Positions 50,161-59,636 of a DNA stretch of 64,000 bases are shown here, piece by piece; the first letter of the stretch is position 1, and the number at the start of each line of letters is the position of its first letter. Made by a program: the position numbers and the translations under genes. The notes beneath the pieces are model-generated. The model had not been told where the DNA came from. It searched no databases and saw only the letters and a list, made by a program, of their open reading frames with translations. Origin of the DNA: CAVSRC01 sp963750065 (GTDB lineage Bacteria; Pseudomonadota; Alphaproteobacteria; Rhizobiales; Kaistiaceae); assembly GCA_963750065.1 (NCBI GenBank), contig CAVVPK010000037.1:62001-126000 (forward strand). Reading direction: 5' to 3'.

Positions 50161-51246
50161 ATGAGCGAAAGCAGCAGCAGTGGCCCGGTCGTGGCCGCCG
50201 AGTATGAGAAGGTTTTGGCTGAGGCCGACGCCAGCGCCGCCGCCTTCGAAGTTGAGCACCGCGGTGCGCTAAGGCGGCTGCAGGAGTTCCTGCACGCCTT
50301 CCCGACCGCGATTCCATTCATCGTCCTTGTGATCGGGCTGGCGGTCTTCAGCATCCTGGTGGGCGGCCGCTTCTTCGCGCCGTTCAACCTGTCGCTGATC
50401 CTCCAGCAAGTGACGATCATCGGCACCTTGGGCATCGCCCAGACGCTGATCATCCTCACCGCCGGCATCGACCTGTCGGTCGGCGTCATCATGATCCTCG
50501 CCTCGATCGTCATGGGTCGTCTGGCGGTGGTCAGCGGCGTGCCGATCTTCATCGCCTTTCCGGCGGGGCTGCTGGTGGCGCTTATCTGCGGCTACATCAA
50601 CGGCGCGCTGGTCACCTATCTCAAGCTGCCGCCGTTCATCGTCACGCTGGGCACCTGGAGCATCTTCGGCGCGCTGATCCTGTTCTATTCGCAGAGCGCC
50701 ACCATCCGGCAGCAGGATATCGCGAACGCGGCGCCCTTCCTGCAGGTCACCGGCAATTCGTTCAAGCTCGGCGGCGCGCCGATCACCTACGGCTCGCTCC
50801 TCATGCTCCTCATAGCGGCGGTGGTCTGGTACATCCTCAATCGCACCGCCTTCGGCCGCCACGTCTATGCCACCGGCGACGATCCCAATTCGGCGCGTCT
50901 GGCCGGCATCAGCACGACCAGGACGCTGCTCGCCGTCTACTCGATGGCCGGATTCATCTGCGCCATCGCCGGCTGGATCATGATCGGGCGTATCGGCGCC
51001 GCCAGCCCGCTGGCCGGAGCGAATGCGAACCTCGATTCGATCACCGCCGTGGTGATCGGCGGCACCAGCCTGTTCGGCGGGCGCGGCTCGATCGTCGGCA
51101 CGTTGATCGGGGCACTGATCGTCGGCGTCTTCCGCGACGGCCTGTCGCTCTACGGCCTCGACAATCTGTGGCAGGAATTCACCGTCGGCGTGCTGATCAT
51201 CGTCGCAGTGACCATCGACCAGTGGGTGCGGAGGATCGCGTCATGA
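50161..51246 (+). CDS. frcC: Fructose-type ABC transporter permease
   Basis: A 361-residue inner-membrane permease of the BPD_transp_2 (RbsC-like) family with about ten hydrophobic segments. It has the N-terminal acidic tail of FrcC and the ATPase-contact region RTAFGRHVYATGDDPNSARLAG near residue 235, here split as FGRHVYATGDDPNSARLAG. ATG 50161 follows GGGGAGGACC. It overlaps frcA by 4 bases. Confidence 0.93.
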   Translation: MSESSSSGPVVAAEYEKVLAEADASAAAFEVEHRGALRRLQEFLHAFPTAIPFIVLVIGLAVFSILVGGRFFAPFNLSLILQQVTIIGTLGIAQTLIILTAGIDLSVGVIMILASIVMGRLAVVSGVPIFIAFPAGLLVALICGYINGALVTYLKLPPFIVTLGTWSIFGALILFYSQSATIRQQDIANAAPFLQVTGNSFKLGGAPITYGSLLMLLIAAVVWYILNRTAFGRHVYATGDDPNSARLAGISTTRTLLAVYSMAGFICAIAGWIMIGRIGAASPLAGANANLDSITAVVIGGTSLFGGRGSIVGTLIGALIVGVFRDGLSLYGLDNLWQEFTVGVLIIVAVTIDQWVRRIAS

Positions 51247-52037
51247 GCGCGCAATCCGGCGAACCCATCCTGCAGGCGCGCGACATCGTCAAGCACTTCG
51301 GCCGGGTGGTGGCGCTCGATCATGCCGATTTCGACCTCAAGCCGAACGAGATCCTCGGGGTCATCGGCGACAACGGCGCCGGCAAGTCGACGCTCATCAA
51401 GATGCTCGCCGGGGCGCTCCTGCCCGACCAGGGCGAGATTCGCCTCGACGGCCAGGTCGTCCACTTCCGCTCGCCGCTCGATGCCCGCGGCGCCGGCATC
51501 GAAACCGTCTATCAGGACCTCGCTCTGTCGCCGGCGCTGTCGATCGCCGACAACCTGTTCCTCGGCCGCGAGCGGCGCAAGAGCGGCCCGCTCGGCATGT
51601 TTTTCCGCCTGCTCGATCGGTCGAGCATGCGCGACGTGGCGCGCAAGCACCTCAACGCGCTCGGCCTGCTCACCATCCAGAACATCAAGCAGCCGGTGGA
51701 AACGCTGTCCGGCGGCCAGCGCCAGGGCGTGGCGGTAGTGCGCGCCGCCGCCTTCGGCAGCCGGGTCATCATCATGGACGAGCCGACGGCGGCGCTCGGC
51801 GTCAGGGAGTCGCGCAAGGTGCTCGAGCTGATGCTCGAGATCAAGCGGCGCGGCCTGCCGATCATCCTGATCAGCCACAATATGCCGCATGTCTTCGAGG
51901 TCGCCGATCGCGTCCATATCCATCGCCTCGGGCGACGGATCGCGGTCATCGACCCGAAGAAGTACAGCATGTCGGACGCCGTTGCGATCATGACCGGCGC
52001 CATGGAGCCGCCGGCGCCGGAAGCCTGGGCGACGTAA
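51243..52037 (+). CDS. frcA: Fructose-type ABC transporter ATP-binding protein
   Basis: A 264-residue single ATPase domain, the short FrcA type rather than the double RbsA type. Walker A GDNGAGKST, signature LSGGQRQGVAVVRA, Walker B VIIMDEPTAALG and switch His ILISHN. It powers FrcC. It overlaps frcC (ATGA) and is followed after 22 bases by a dehydrogenase. Confidence 0.94.
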   Translation: MSAQSGEPILQARDIVKHFGRVVALDHADFDLKPNEILGVIGDNGAGKSTLIKMLAGALLPDQGEIRLDGQVVHFRSPLDARGAGIETVYQDLALSPALSIADNLFLGRERRKSGPLGMFFRLLDRSSMRDVARKHLNALGLLTIQNIKQPVETLSGGQRQGVAVVRAAAFGSRVIIMDEPTAALGVRESRKVLELMLEIKRRGLPIILISHNMPHVFEVADRVHIHRLGRRIAVIDPKKYSMSDAVAIMTGAMEPPAPEAWAT

Positions 52038-52059
52038 GGGCGGCAACAAGGAGGGTGCA

Positions 52060-52851
52060 GTGGATCTCGGCCTCAGCGACAAGGTCGCGGTAATCACCGG
52101 CGCCAGCGTCGGCATCGGCCTGGCGATTGCGAAGGGTCTGGCGGCGGAAGGTGTGCACGTCGTGATGGCGGCGCGCCAGGGCGCGCGGCTGAAGATAGAG
52201 GCGCGGCGCATCGCCAAGGAGTTCGGCGTCAGGACGCTGGCGGTGCCCTGCGACGTTGCCACTGCCGCCGGCGCCACGGCGCTCGTTGCCGCCACGCGCA
52301 AGAAATTCAAGGGCGCCGACATCCTCATCAACAATGCCGGCACCGGCTCCAACGAGACCATCATGGAGGCGGGCGACGACAAGTGGCAGTACTACTGGGA
52401 CCTGCATGTGATGGCGGCGGTGCGGCTGTCACGCGGCCTGTGTCCGCTGATGAAGGTGCGTGGCGGCGGCGTGGTGCTCAACAACGCCTCGATCTGCGCC
52501 GTGCAGCCACTGTGGTACGAGCCGATCTACAACACCACCAAGGCGGCGCTGATGATGTTCTCCAAGACGCTGGCCGCCGAGGTGATCAAGGACAACATCC
52601 GCGTCAATTGCGTCAATCCCGGCCTGATCCAGACGCCAGACTGGGTGAAGACCGCCAAGCAGCTCACCGCCGATTCGGGCGGCGATTGGGAAGGCTACCT
52701 GCAGGGCGTCGCCGACGAGCACGCGACCATCAAGCGCTTCGGCTCGGCCGAAGAGCTGGCCAATTTCTTCGTCTTCCTGTGCTCCGACAAAGCGAGCTAC
52801 AGCGTCGGCTCGACCTACTTCGTCGACGGCGGCATGCTGAAGACGGTGTGA
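52060..52851 (+). CDS. Short-chain dehydrogenase in the frc operon
   Basis: A 263-residue classical SDR: cofactor motif ITGASVGIGLAIAKG, NNAG (ILINNAGTG), catalytic Ser in LNNASICAV and YNTTK (Tyr-Lys), C-terminal SVGSTYFVDGG. It probably oxidises or reduces a sugar or polyol. A GTG at 52060 follows AAGGAGGGTGCA. As the last gene of the frc operon it may convert a sugar alcohol before or after transport. It is convergent with the CelD-like gene, 7 bases apart. Confidence 0.9.
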   Translation: MDLGLSDKVAVITGASVGIGLAIAKGLAAEGVHVVMAARQGARLKIEARRIAKEFGVRTLAVPCDVATAAGATALVAATRKKFKGADILINNAGTGSNETIMEAGDDKWQYYWDLHVMAAVRLSRGLCPLMKVRGGGVVLNNASICAVQPLWYEPIYNTTKAALMMFSKTLAAEVIKDNIRVNCVNPGLIQTPDWVKTAKQLTADSGGDWEGYLQGVADEHATIKRFGSAEELANFFVFLCSDKASYSVGSTYFVDGGMLKTV

Positions 52852-52858
52852 GTGGCGG

Positions 52859-54175
52859 CTAGCAGCCGTCGTCGCGATGGCCGGCAATGGCCCTGTGGCG
52901 GCTAAAGCGCGCGCGCAGCTGGCCGAACAGATGCCAGAGCACCGGCGTCTGCTTGATCACCCGCTTTGCGCGGCGGAAGGCGCGGGTCGCTAGCACCAGC
53001 GCCCAGCCCTGCGGCGTCCGCCCGGCGAGATAATCGAACAGGCGGATGACCTCGTCGCCCCAGTCGAGCTTGTAGCCCTCGTCGCCGACCGTGAAGTCGA
53101 AGCGGCGATAGCCCTTCTCGATGGTGTCGCGGATGAGCTCGTGGAGGTGAACCGTGCCCGGGCCATGGGCGGAGATCGGGCCGCCGTCGTAGCTGGCGAG
53201 AATGAGGTAGAAGGCGCCGCCGAAATTGAGACCGACGCTGGTGGCGACGATGGCGTCGCCGGCGGTGAGCCGGGCGATGTGAACGAGGTCGCGCATGGCC
53301 GGATCGCCGACGACGGCACGGTAGAATGCGCAGTAGCCCGGCCGCTCGAGAAAGTTGTCGACGCCCATGCGGGCGAGCGACTGGGCCTTCTGGTCGACGA
53401 GCACGTCGAGGGTGCGGCGGCGCTCGGCCGTGTCGGCGACATCGTCGAAGGCGATCGGACCATGCTTCTCGATGGCCCGGACCTTCTTGCGCGCGGTCTT
53501 GCGGGTCGATGGCGAGCGCTTGGCGGCGTAGAAAGTCTCCCAGTCGCCGAAGAGCGCCGTGGCATGCGCTCCGCTCGGATGCAGGTCGAGCTTCAGCGCC
53601 AGGAACGGATTGCGGATGGTGCCGATCTTCTCCGCCATGCGCTGTAGGTCGATATAGTCGAAGCGCAGGTGCGGGTCGGCGGCAAGGTGGGCAAGCACGC
53701 CGCGCCACAGCGAACGGAAGCGGCCGGCGTCGAGCGCCAGGGCGAAGTCGCGGGCAAGGATGGGGCCGTTGTAGTCGCAGACGTCGGAGGCGAGCCAGGT
53801 CAGCCGCCTGAGGCCGCGGCTCTGTTCGATTGCGAAGGCAAACAGGAACAGCGGCCGTCCGTCGCCGTCCGTGCCGGTGACGATGGCTGGCACGGTGCCC
53901 TCGAGGGTGCCGACATGGGTCTGCCAGGCGGCTACCCAATCATAGGTCTGGAAGGCGGTGCAGTCGGAATCGTCCTGCAGCGCCCGCCAGGTCGCGGCGA
54001 CCGCGTTGAGATCGTCGTGGACGGCGATTGCCGGTGGCCACTTCGGCACCGGCGTGCCGGCCTTGTTATCGGCTTCCACCGGGGGCGAGAGCGTTTCGGC
54101 CAGCGAGGTGAACCGGGCGCCCAGTTCGAGGAGTGGATCCTGAGGTCTGAGGCTGGTCTGCGACATCTGCTTCAT
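52859..54175 (-). CDS. GNAT/FemAB-like acyltransferase (CelD-like, BioF2 domain)
   Basis: A 438-residue cytoplasmic protein. Its central and C-terminal parts show the double GNAT fold of Acetyltransf_6/CelD (AKRSPSTRKTARKKVRAIEK, VATSVGLNFGGAFYLILASY, and KGYRRFDFTVGDEGYKLDWG). Such proteins transfer amino acids or acyl groups to glycans or lipids, often in exopolysaccharide clusters. Its start overlaps the oxidoreductase stop by 4 bases. The link to the downstream polysaccharide deacetylase and ligase-like gene supports a glycan-modification role. Confidence 0.8.
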   Translation of the reverse strand: MKQMSQTSLRPQDPLLELGARFTSLAETLSPPVEADNKAGTPVPKWPPAIAVHDDLNAVAATWRALQDDSDCTAFQTYDWVAAWQTHVGTLEGTVPAIVTGTDGDGRPLFLFAFAIEQSRGLRRLTWLASDVCDYNGPILARDFALALDAGRFRSLWRGVLAHLAADPHLRFDYIDLQRMAEKIGTIRNPFLALKLDLHPSGAHATALFGDWETFYAAKRSPSTRKTARKKVRAIEKHGPIAFDDVADTAERRRTLDVLVDQKAQSLARMGVDNFLERPGYCAFYRAVVGDPAMRDLVHIARLTAGDAIVATSVGLNFGGAFYLILASYDGGPISAHGPGTVHLHELIRDTIEKGYRRFDFTVGDEGYKLDWGDEVIRLFDYLAGRTPQGWALVLATRAFRRAKRVIKQTPVLWHLFGQLRARFSRHRAIAGHRDDGC

Positions 54176-55365
54176 GCTCGTGAACTGCCGGCCGTCGCCG
54201 GCTCAGGGCCGGTCGACCGGCCGGTGATGAGATGCTGAGCGCGGCGCGCCATGCCGCGGCCGACATGGGCGGCAAAGCGCAGGCGCCGGCGTGCCTCCCA
54301 GGCGATCCCGGTGTTGATGGCGAGATCGCGCACGCGGAAGGCGCGCTGGCGGCACTGGATTTCGTAGGCCGCCTTGGTCGGATCGGCGTAGAAGGCGGCG
54401 ATCTTGTCGGCGCCCATGCCGGGGCTCGCCAGCCATTCGGGGATGTAGCGGTTGCACAGGTGTTCGACATCGGTGAACACCTTGCCGGTGCCGGTCCCGG
54501 CCGAGGGGCACGAGGTCGAATAGGCGTCGCCGATCGCGACCACGCCGGGCTTGTCGAGGCCGGTGGTGACATAGAGGTCGGCAGGGCGGATCTTCACCGG
54601 ACCTGAGACCGAAATCTCGCCGGTGAAGGCCTTCAGCCCCGGCAGGGTGGCAAACAGCGTCTCGGCGGGCTTGTCGCGCATGGCGCGGAGCCACGGGTCG
54701 TTGGTGTCGCGATAGACGAAGAGGTTTGCCCGGGTTCCGGTCGCGACGGGGAAGAGGGTGAGATAAGCGGTACGGCTCCGGGCGTCCTCGGGCACGTAGG
54801 TCAGGGCCGGGAAGTCGAAGGCCGGCCGGCTGGCCGGGGCCACGTCGAAGCCGATCGAGATCGAGTGGTTCGGCGAAATGTCCTGCCGCTCCATGCCGAA
54901 GTTCTTGCGCAGCGCCGCGTTGAGACCGTTGGCGAGAACGATCAGCCGGGCGGAGATCATCTCGCCGTCGGCAAGCGTCACGGTCTGGCGGTCGTCGCTG
55001 ACGGCGATCGCCGCGGCCTTGCCACGCACGAGCGTCACGGCGGGCGGAATGGCGCCGCGCACGGTGTTGACCAGGGTCTGGTAGAGAATGCCGATCTGGC
55101 CCGTCGGCCTGCGGTCGGTCAACCGCCCGGCGCGCACGATCCAGTTTTCCCGGTAGGGACTGGCCGCCGCGGCGATGATGTCGCCGAGCCCGGTCCTGGC
55201 GACGAGGCCGATCTGCTCCTCGTCGAGCTTCTCGCAGCGGAAATCCGGCGGATAGATGTCATGCGGGTCGACCAGCACGGTGTCGATCCCGGCCCGGCCG
55301 AGCATGGCAGCCGCCGTCGATCCGGCAAGCCCGCCTCCAATAATGGCAATGTCTGTATGCCGCAC
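54172..55365 (-). CDS. FAD-dependent oxidoreductase
   Basis: A 397-residue flavoprotein. It starts with the dinucleotide motif AIIGGGLAGSTAAAML and carries the later GDAYSTSCPSAGTGTG with the conserved GDA of the p-hydroxybenzoate-hydroxylase/geranylgeranyl-reductase fold. It is likely a monooxygenase or a saturase of a lipid or polyketide-like substrate. GTG 55365 is preceded by GAGG. It is coupled to the CelD-like gene and is divergent from the ligase-like gene. Confidence 0.83.
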   Translation of the reverse strand: MRHTDIAIIGGGLAGSTAAAMLGRAGIDTVLVDPHDIYPPDFRCEKLDEEQIGLVARTGLGDIIAAAASPYRENWIVRAGRLTDRRPTGQIGILYQTLVNTVRGAIPPAVTLVRGKAAAIAVSDDRQTVTLADGEMISARLIVLANGLNAALRKNFGMERQDISPNHSISIGFDVAPASRPAFDFPALTYVPEDARSRTAYLTLFPVATGTRANLFVYRDTNDPWLRAMRDKPAETLFATLPGLKAFTGEISVSGPVKIRPADLYVTTGLDKPGVVAIGDAYSTSCPSAGTGTGKVFTDVEHLCNRYIPEWLASPGMGADKIAAFYADPTKAAYEIQCRQRAFRVRDLAINTGIAWEARRRLRFAAHVGRGMARRAQHLITGRSTGPEPATAGSSRA

Positions 55366-55698
55366 GTCTTCAGACCTCACCGCCCCGGCCCGTTGATCTG
55401 GCCCCACATTCGATAACGGCGCGTAAAGGCGTTGGGTGATAAATGAGCATTTGTGGGATGCTTGGGAATACTTAATATGGCTTAACCTTAATACGACTGT
55501 ATTTTCCAGTATTCATAGGTTATTAACCTTAATCCAGAAGGTTTCTGTGCACGTGTTTACCTTGGGTTTGTTTTCTTCTTTCCGGTCCCCCGCCCGGCGC
55601 CTTAAGGTGCCGCCGGCGCTCGGGGAGAGCCGGTCCGGGGCAGTTCTCCCGACGGGGCGCCGCCTTTAGGGCGGATGGGGACAGAGGGCGAGAATCGG
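55366..55698. promoter_or_regulatory. AT-rich divergent control region with a repeated TTAACCTTAAT
   Basis: Between the FAD gene and the ligase-like gene lie 333 bases. TTAACCTTAAT occurs twice, at 55482-55492 and 55523-55533, 41 bases apart (about four helical turns) on the same strand. The block 55430-55570 is much richer in A and T than its surroundings. It is probably a regulator target, perhaps of a MucR/Ros-type zinc-finger protein, which bind AT-rich sites. No gene is seen here. Confidence 0.45.
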
Positions 55699-56484
55699 AT
55701 GCGCATCGAGGAGCGGCTGAGAAACAACGCGGCCCGGCACGGCGCACGCCCGGCGATCGTCGCCCGGCGCGTGCGTCACGGCTATGCCGAGCTCGACCTC
55801 AAATCGCAGCGCTTGGCGTCGGTCCTGCAGGGCGGCGGCGTGGCGCGCGGCGGGCGCGTGGCGCTCTTCATGGACGACGGCTGGGAGGCGGTGGTGTCGG
55901 CCTTTGCCGTGCTCATGGCCGGCGGCGTCGCGGTGCCGATCGGCGCTGGCGCGGCAGCCATTACGCTTGCCGAGACCCTGCAGAAGATCCAGCCGGTTGC
56001 CGTCATCACCCAGTCACGCCTGGCGGCGATGGTCGCCACGGCCATTTCACCGGTCTTGTCGGTGAGGTTGGTCGTTCTGGCCGGCGGCGGTCAGGCGCGG
56101 TCCGCCGGCACCTGTATCTCGTTCGAAGAGACGGTCGGGCGCATCGGGCGCATGCCGCCGCTGGCGGCAGCCGGCGAGGACACCGATCCTGCCGTCCAGT
56201 TCGGCGGCCAAGCGTTGACCCATTGCCAACTCGCCGAGGAGGCGGCCGCAGCTTCAATCGACGGTGACGGCATTGTGCTTCCGCCGCTGGCCCAGCGTGC
56301 CGGCTTTGTCCGCATGCTGTCGGCGCTCGATGGCGGTCACATGATGATTGCGCCGGCGGCGTTCGCGCGCCAGGCCGGAGGCGGGCGTCGTACGGAAGAA
56401 TTGCAGCCGGGCGAATCTGCGTTCGGCATTTCGGGGCTGCTGGATGCGGCCATGGCGGGCGCAGTGCCCGCCCTGCAAAGGTGA
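55699..56484 (+). CDS. Truncated acyl-CoA ligase-like (AMP-binding) domain protein
   Basis: A 261-residue protein resembling only the N-terminal half of AMP-dependent ligases: RNNAARHGARPAIVARRV, then GGRVALFMDDGWEAVVSAFA and LMAGGVAVPIGAGAAAITLAE, here two pieces. The ATP-binding loop (TSGSTG-like) that should sit before LTHCQL is missing; DPAVQFGGQALTHCQ joins directly. The C-terminal adenylation motifs are absent too. It is therefore unlikely to be an active ligase and may be a scaffold or a decaying gene. Starts 55675 and 55699 are possible; 55699 has GAGGGCGAGA upstream. The deacetylase follows after 40 bases. Confidence 0.6.
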   Translation: MRIEERLRNNAARHGARPAIVARRVRHGYAELDLKSQRLASVLQGGGVARGGRVALFMDDGWEAVVSAFAVLMAGGVAVPIGAGAAAITLAETLQKIQPVAVITQSRLAAMVATAISPVLSVRLVVLAGGGQARSAGTCISFEETVGRIGRMPPLAAAGEDTDPAVQFGGQALTHCQLAEEAAAASIDGDGIVLPPLAQRAGFVRMLSALDGGHMMIAPAAFARQAGGGRRTEELQPGESAFGISGLLDAAMAGAVPALQR

Positions 56485-56524
56485 ATGAGACCGCCGGTCA
56501 AGCGGTCAGCATGAGGAGCATACT

Positions 56525-57583
56525 GTGCCTGACATGAGAAAGAGGGCTATCCGAGCCGGCCTCGAGACCCTTTATTTCACCGGTACGCACCGGCTGGCGC
56601 GCTCCTTCTTCGCCGGGCTTGGCGCCATCCTCACCTTCCACCGGGTGCTGCCGCCTCACGACGAGCCGTTCCAGCCGCACTGCGGGCTGGAGATCACGCC
56701 CGATTTCCTCGATGCGGTGCTGTCCGCTCTGCGTCACGCCGATGTCGACCTGGTTTCCATGGACGAGGCCTGGCGGCGGCTGACCGGCGATCCTGGTACG
56801 CGCCGCTTCGTCGCCGTCACCTTCGACGACGGCTATCGCGACACGCTGCAGCATGCCTGGCCGATCCTCAAGCGCCACGACGTGCCGATGACGCTCTATG
56901 TGGCTTCGGCCTTCGCCGAAGGCACCGGCACACTGTGGTGGGAGGTGCTGGGCCGGGCCGTGGCGCTCAACGACACACTCGAAGTCGACATGGACGGGGA
57001 GTTCCGCCGTTTCGACAGCAGCACGCCGCAGGCTAAGGAGGAAACTTACGCCACGCTCTATCGCTGGCTGCGCGGCCAGCGGCACCAGGCGGCGCTGGAC
57101 GCGGCGGTCGGCGGGCTCGCCGCGGGCTGCGGAGTCGACACTGCCGCCCAGTGCCGCGAATTGTGCATGGGCTGGGAGGAACTCGCCGGGCTTGCCGCCG
57201 ATCCGCTGGTCACCATCGGCTCGCATACGGTGGGCCATCCGTTCCTGGCCAAATGCGATGCGCCGGCCGCGCTGAGGGAAATGACCGAATCGCGCGCCGC
57301 GATCGAAGCCAAGCTCGGCGTCAGGCCGGAGCACTTCGCCTATCCGGTCGGCGCGCCGGACGCCGCCGGGGCGCGCGAGTTCGCGCTCGCCGCCCAAGCG
57401 GGCTACAAGACCGGCGTGACCACGCGCGCGGGCGTGATCTTCGCCGACCATGCCGAACACCCGACGGCCCTGCCGCGCCTCTCGGTCAATGGCGAGTTCC
57501 AGCAGCTGCGCTTCGTCGATGTGCTCCTGTCGGGAACCGCCACGGCGCTCCTCAACCGCTTCCGCCGCGTCGACGCAGCCTGA
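56525..57583 (+). CDS. Polysaccharide deacetylase (NodB-like)
   Basis: A 352-residue carbohydrate esterase 4. The metal-binding Asp pair is in FVAVTFDDGYRD, and the His-x3-His ligands are in IGSHTVGHPFLA. The AYPVGAPDAAGAREF segment carries the catalytic Asp of this branch. It probably removes N-acetyl groups from a glycan, and no signal peptide is clear. GTG 56525 starts MPDMRKRAIRAG. It is in one transcript with the ligase-like gene and is convergent with the FAH gene. Confidence 0.88.
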   Translation: MPDMRKRAIRAGLETLYFTGTHRLARSFFAGLGAILTFHRVLPPHDEPFQPHCGLEITPDFLDAVLSALRHADVDLVSMDEAWRRLTGDPGTRRFVAVTFDDGYRDTLQHAWPILKRHDVPMTLYVASAFAEGTGTLWWEVLGRAVALNDTLEVDMDGEFRRFDSSTPQAKEETYATLYRWLRGQRHQAALDAAVGGLAAGCGVDTAAQCRELCMGWEELAGLAADPLVTIGSHTVGHPFLAKCDAPAALREMTESRAAIEAKLGVRPEHFAYPVGAPDAAGAREFALAAQAGYKTGVTTRAGVIFADHAEHPTALPRLSVNGEFQQLRFVDVLLSGTATALLNRFRRVDAA

Positions 57584-57596
57584 CGCCGGCTGCGTC

Positions 57597-58772
57597 TCAG
57601 ATCAGTCCGCGTTTCGCCAGGTTGCGCATCAGCGCGCCGGTGCCGAAGGTCCACGGCTCGGCCGCATCGGTATGCACGACGCGGTTCGCCAGGCGGCCGA
57701 GCCTGGCACTGGCGATGGTGACGACGTCGCCGACCTTGTGGGTGAAACCCTGGCCGGGTTCGTCGCGGTCCTCGACCGGCGCGAACATGGTGCCGAGATA
57801 CAGCACGACGCCGTCGGGATACTGGTGATGCCGGCCGATCGCCGAGGCCATGAGGTCGGCCGGGTCGCGGCTGATCCGGCTCATGGCGCTCGATCCCTCG
57901 AGGCGGAAGTTGTCTTCGCCGGTCACCGTCAGCGTCACCTCGGCGTGGCGGATGTCGTCGAGCGAGAAGCTGTGATCGAACAGGCGGACGAAGGGACCCA
58001 GCGAAGCGCTGGCATTGTTGTCCTTGGCCTTGCCGAGGAGCAGGGCGGAGCGGCCCTCGACGTCGCGCAGGTTGACGTCGTTGCCGAGCGTGGCGCCGAC
58101 GATCGAGCCCGTCGACGCGGCGACCAGCGCCACTTCCGGCTCGGGATTGTTCCACGACGACATCGGATGGATGCCGATCTCGGCGAGATGGCCGACGGCG
58201 GCCATGGGCGGCGCCTTGGTGAAGATCTCGGCGTCCGGGCCGATGCCGACCTCGAGATATTGCGACCACATGCCCTTGTCGACGAGCAGGTCCTTGAGCG
58301 CCATGGCTTCCGGCGAGCCGGGCTTCAGCTTGGCGAGGTCGTGACCGATCAGCCCGCCGATCTCGGCGCGCACTTCCGCCGCCAGCTCCGGCGAACCGTG
58401 CGTGCGCTCCTCGATCACGCGCTCCACCATCGATACGGCGAAGGTGACGCCGGCCGCCTTGATCGCCTGCAGGTCGACCGGCGCAATCAGCCACGGCTTG
58501 TTCGCATCGCGCCTCGCCAGCGGCGTATTGGCGAGGATGTCGCCAAGCGTGCCGACGGGTTCGCCGGCCGCGTCGCGGGCAAGTCCGGCCGGCTCCGACG
58601 CCTCGCACAGGTCGCGCATGGTCGGCGCCGCGGACGAGATGTCGACGGCCTCGATGCCGCGCAGCGCAACCACCGAGGGACCGCCACGGTCGGGGCGCCA
58701 GATGCGGCCGACCAGGGTCGCCCGGTCCGCATCTTCGGGCAGCGCAAACGAAGCGCCGGTGTTGAGCTCCAT
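57597..58772 (-). CDS. Fumarylacetoacetate hydrolase family protein
   Basis: A 391-residue FAH-fold enzyme. Metal ligands are seen in WNNPEPEVAL (ExE) and NDVNLRDVEG (Asp). The length fits two-domain members that hydrolyse, isomerise or dehydrate sugar-acid or aromatic intermediates, including 2-keto-3-deoxy sugar acid dehydratases. The altronate-dehydratase-like gene 2.5 kb downstream fits a sugar-acid route, but no operon joins them. The substrate is unknown. ATG 58772 follows AGGGGAAACC. Confidence 0.83.
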   Translation of the reverse strand: MELNTGASFALPEDADRATLVGRIWRPDRGGPSVVALRGIEAVDISSAAPTMRDLCEASEPAGLARDAAGEPVGTLGDILANTPLARRDANKPWLIAPVDLQAIKAAGVTFAVSMVERVIEERTHGSPELAAEVRAEIGGLIGHDLAKLKPGSPEAMALKDLLVDKGMWSQYLEVGIGPDAEIFTKAPPMAAVGHLAEIGIHPMSSWNNPEPEVALVAASTGSIVGATLGNDVNLRDVEGRSALLLGKAKDNNASASLGPFVRLFDHSFSLDDIRHAEVTLTVTGEDNFRLEGSSAMSRISRDPADLMASAIGRHHQYPDGVVLYLGTMFAPVEDRDEPGQGFTHKVGDVVTIASARLGRLANRVVHTDAAEPWTFGTGALMRNLAKRGLI

Positions 58773-58974
58773 GAGGTTTCCCCTGTCTCTGTTGCCGTTG
58801 GCACACGGCGCCCGGCAAATTTCCGGCGTTGTGGTCGACCAGGCAGAATCGCCGGCCGATCCTGCTAGAATTTGTGAGCGCGGCTGAATCGCCCGAAGGG
58901 TTTTACCGCGTCTTCTGCAGAATTGGCACGGCCGATGGGCGCATCGGCCTATCTGGCGAAAAGGGGCTGGATAG

Positions 58975-59415
58975 ATGCAGTATTTGACTAGGCTTGGCGC
59001 TGCTATCCTGGCGGGCGCGATGATCATGCCGTTGGCGGCGCTGGCTGCGGCGCCGGACAACCTCGGCGATGCGGCCGTCGCACCGAAGACGGCGCCGGCA
59101 TTGATATCGCCGCTGGAATACCAGCTCGGCACCGAGATGGTGGTGCGCGACTGGGTGCTGTGCATATCGCAGACGGTTGCCGAGGGCCTTGCCAAGGCCC
59201 GTGCGGCGGGCGTCGAGGAGGCGCTGGCGGCCTATTCGGATCTCAAGGCGTCGAAGTCCTGCGGCCAATTCTCGCAATTGCGGGTTGTGTTGCACAAGTC
59301 GCTCTACGCTTCGGCGGCTGAGGACAATGCCCAGGTTTTCAGCGCGGCGGTGGATATTTCGGGACATTGGGCGAACGCTTTCGTCGTCGAAGGCAGCCTC
59401 CCGGCAGAACACTAG
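58975..59415 (+). CDS. Secreted hypothetical protein with two Cys
   Basis: A 146-residue protein with a signal peptide (MQYLTRLGAAILAGAMIMPL, cleaved near residue 25). The mature part has two Cys (DWVLCISQ and SKSCGQ) that may form a disulfide, and no recognised domain. It is probably periplasmic. ATG 58975 has the start of the pattern at the right distance from GGGGCTGG. It has no close functional neighbour. Confidence 0.65.
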   Translation: MQYLTRLGAAILAGAMIMPLAALAAAPDNLGDAAVAPKTAPALISPLEYQLGTEMVVRDWVLCISQTVAEGLAKARAAGVEEALAAYSDLKASKSCGQFSQLRVVLHKSLYASAAEDNAQVFSAAVDISGHWANAFVVEGSLPAEH

Positions 59416-59636
59416 GCAATACCGATAGATCGGCGCGTCGGCTTGGATGCACCTTGCGGAATCTGGCCCTCGGCACGGCACGTCCGGGGCTTTTTCCGAT
59501 TGTGGCAAGCAGCCTGGAATTTTTCCATGGAAAGGCCGCCAAGTGGCCCACCGATGGCCCGTTTCGGATGGCGAACTCCCCGGCGTTGGGGGCGAACGCA
59601 GCCTCCTGAGGCTGCGGCCAACCGAAAGAGGGAATT

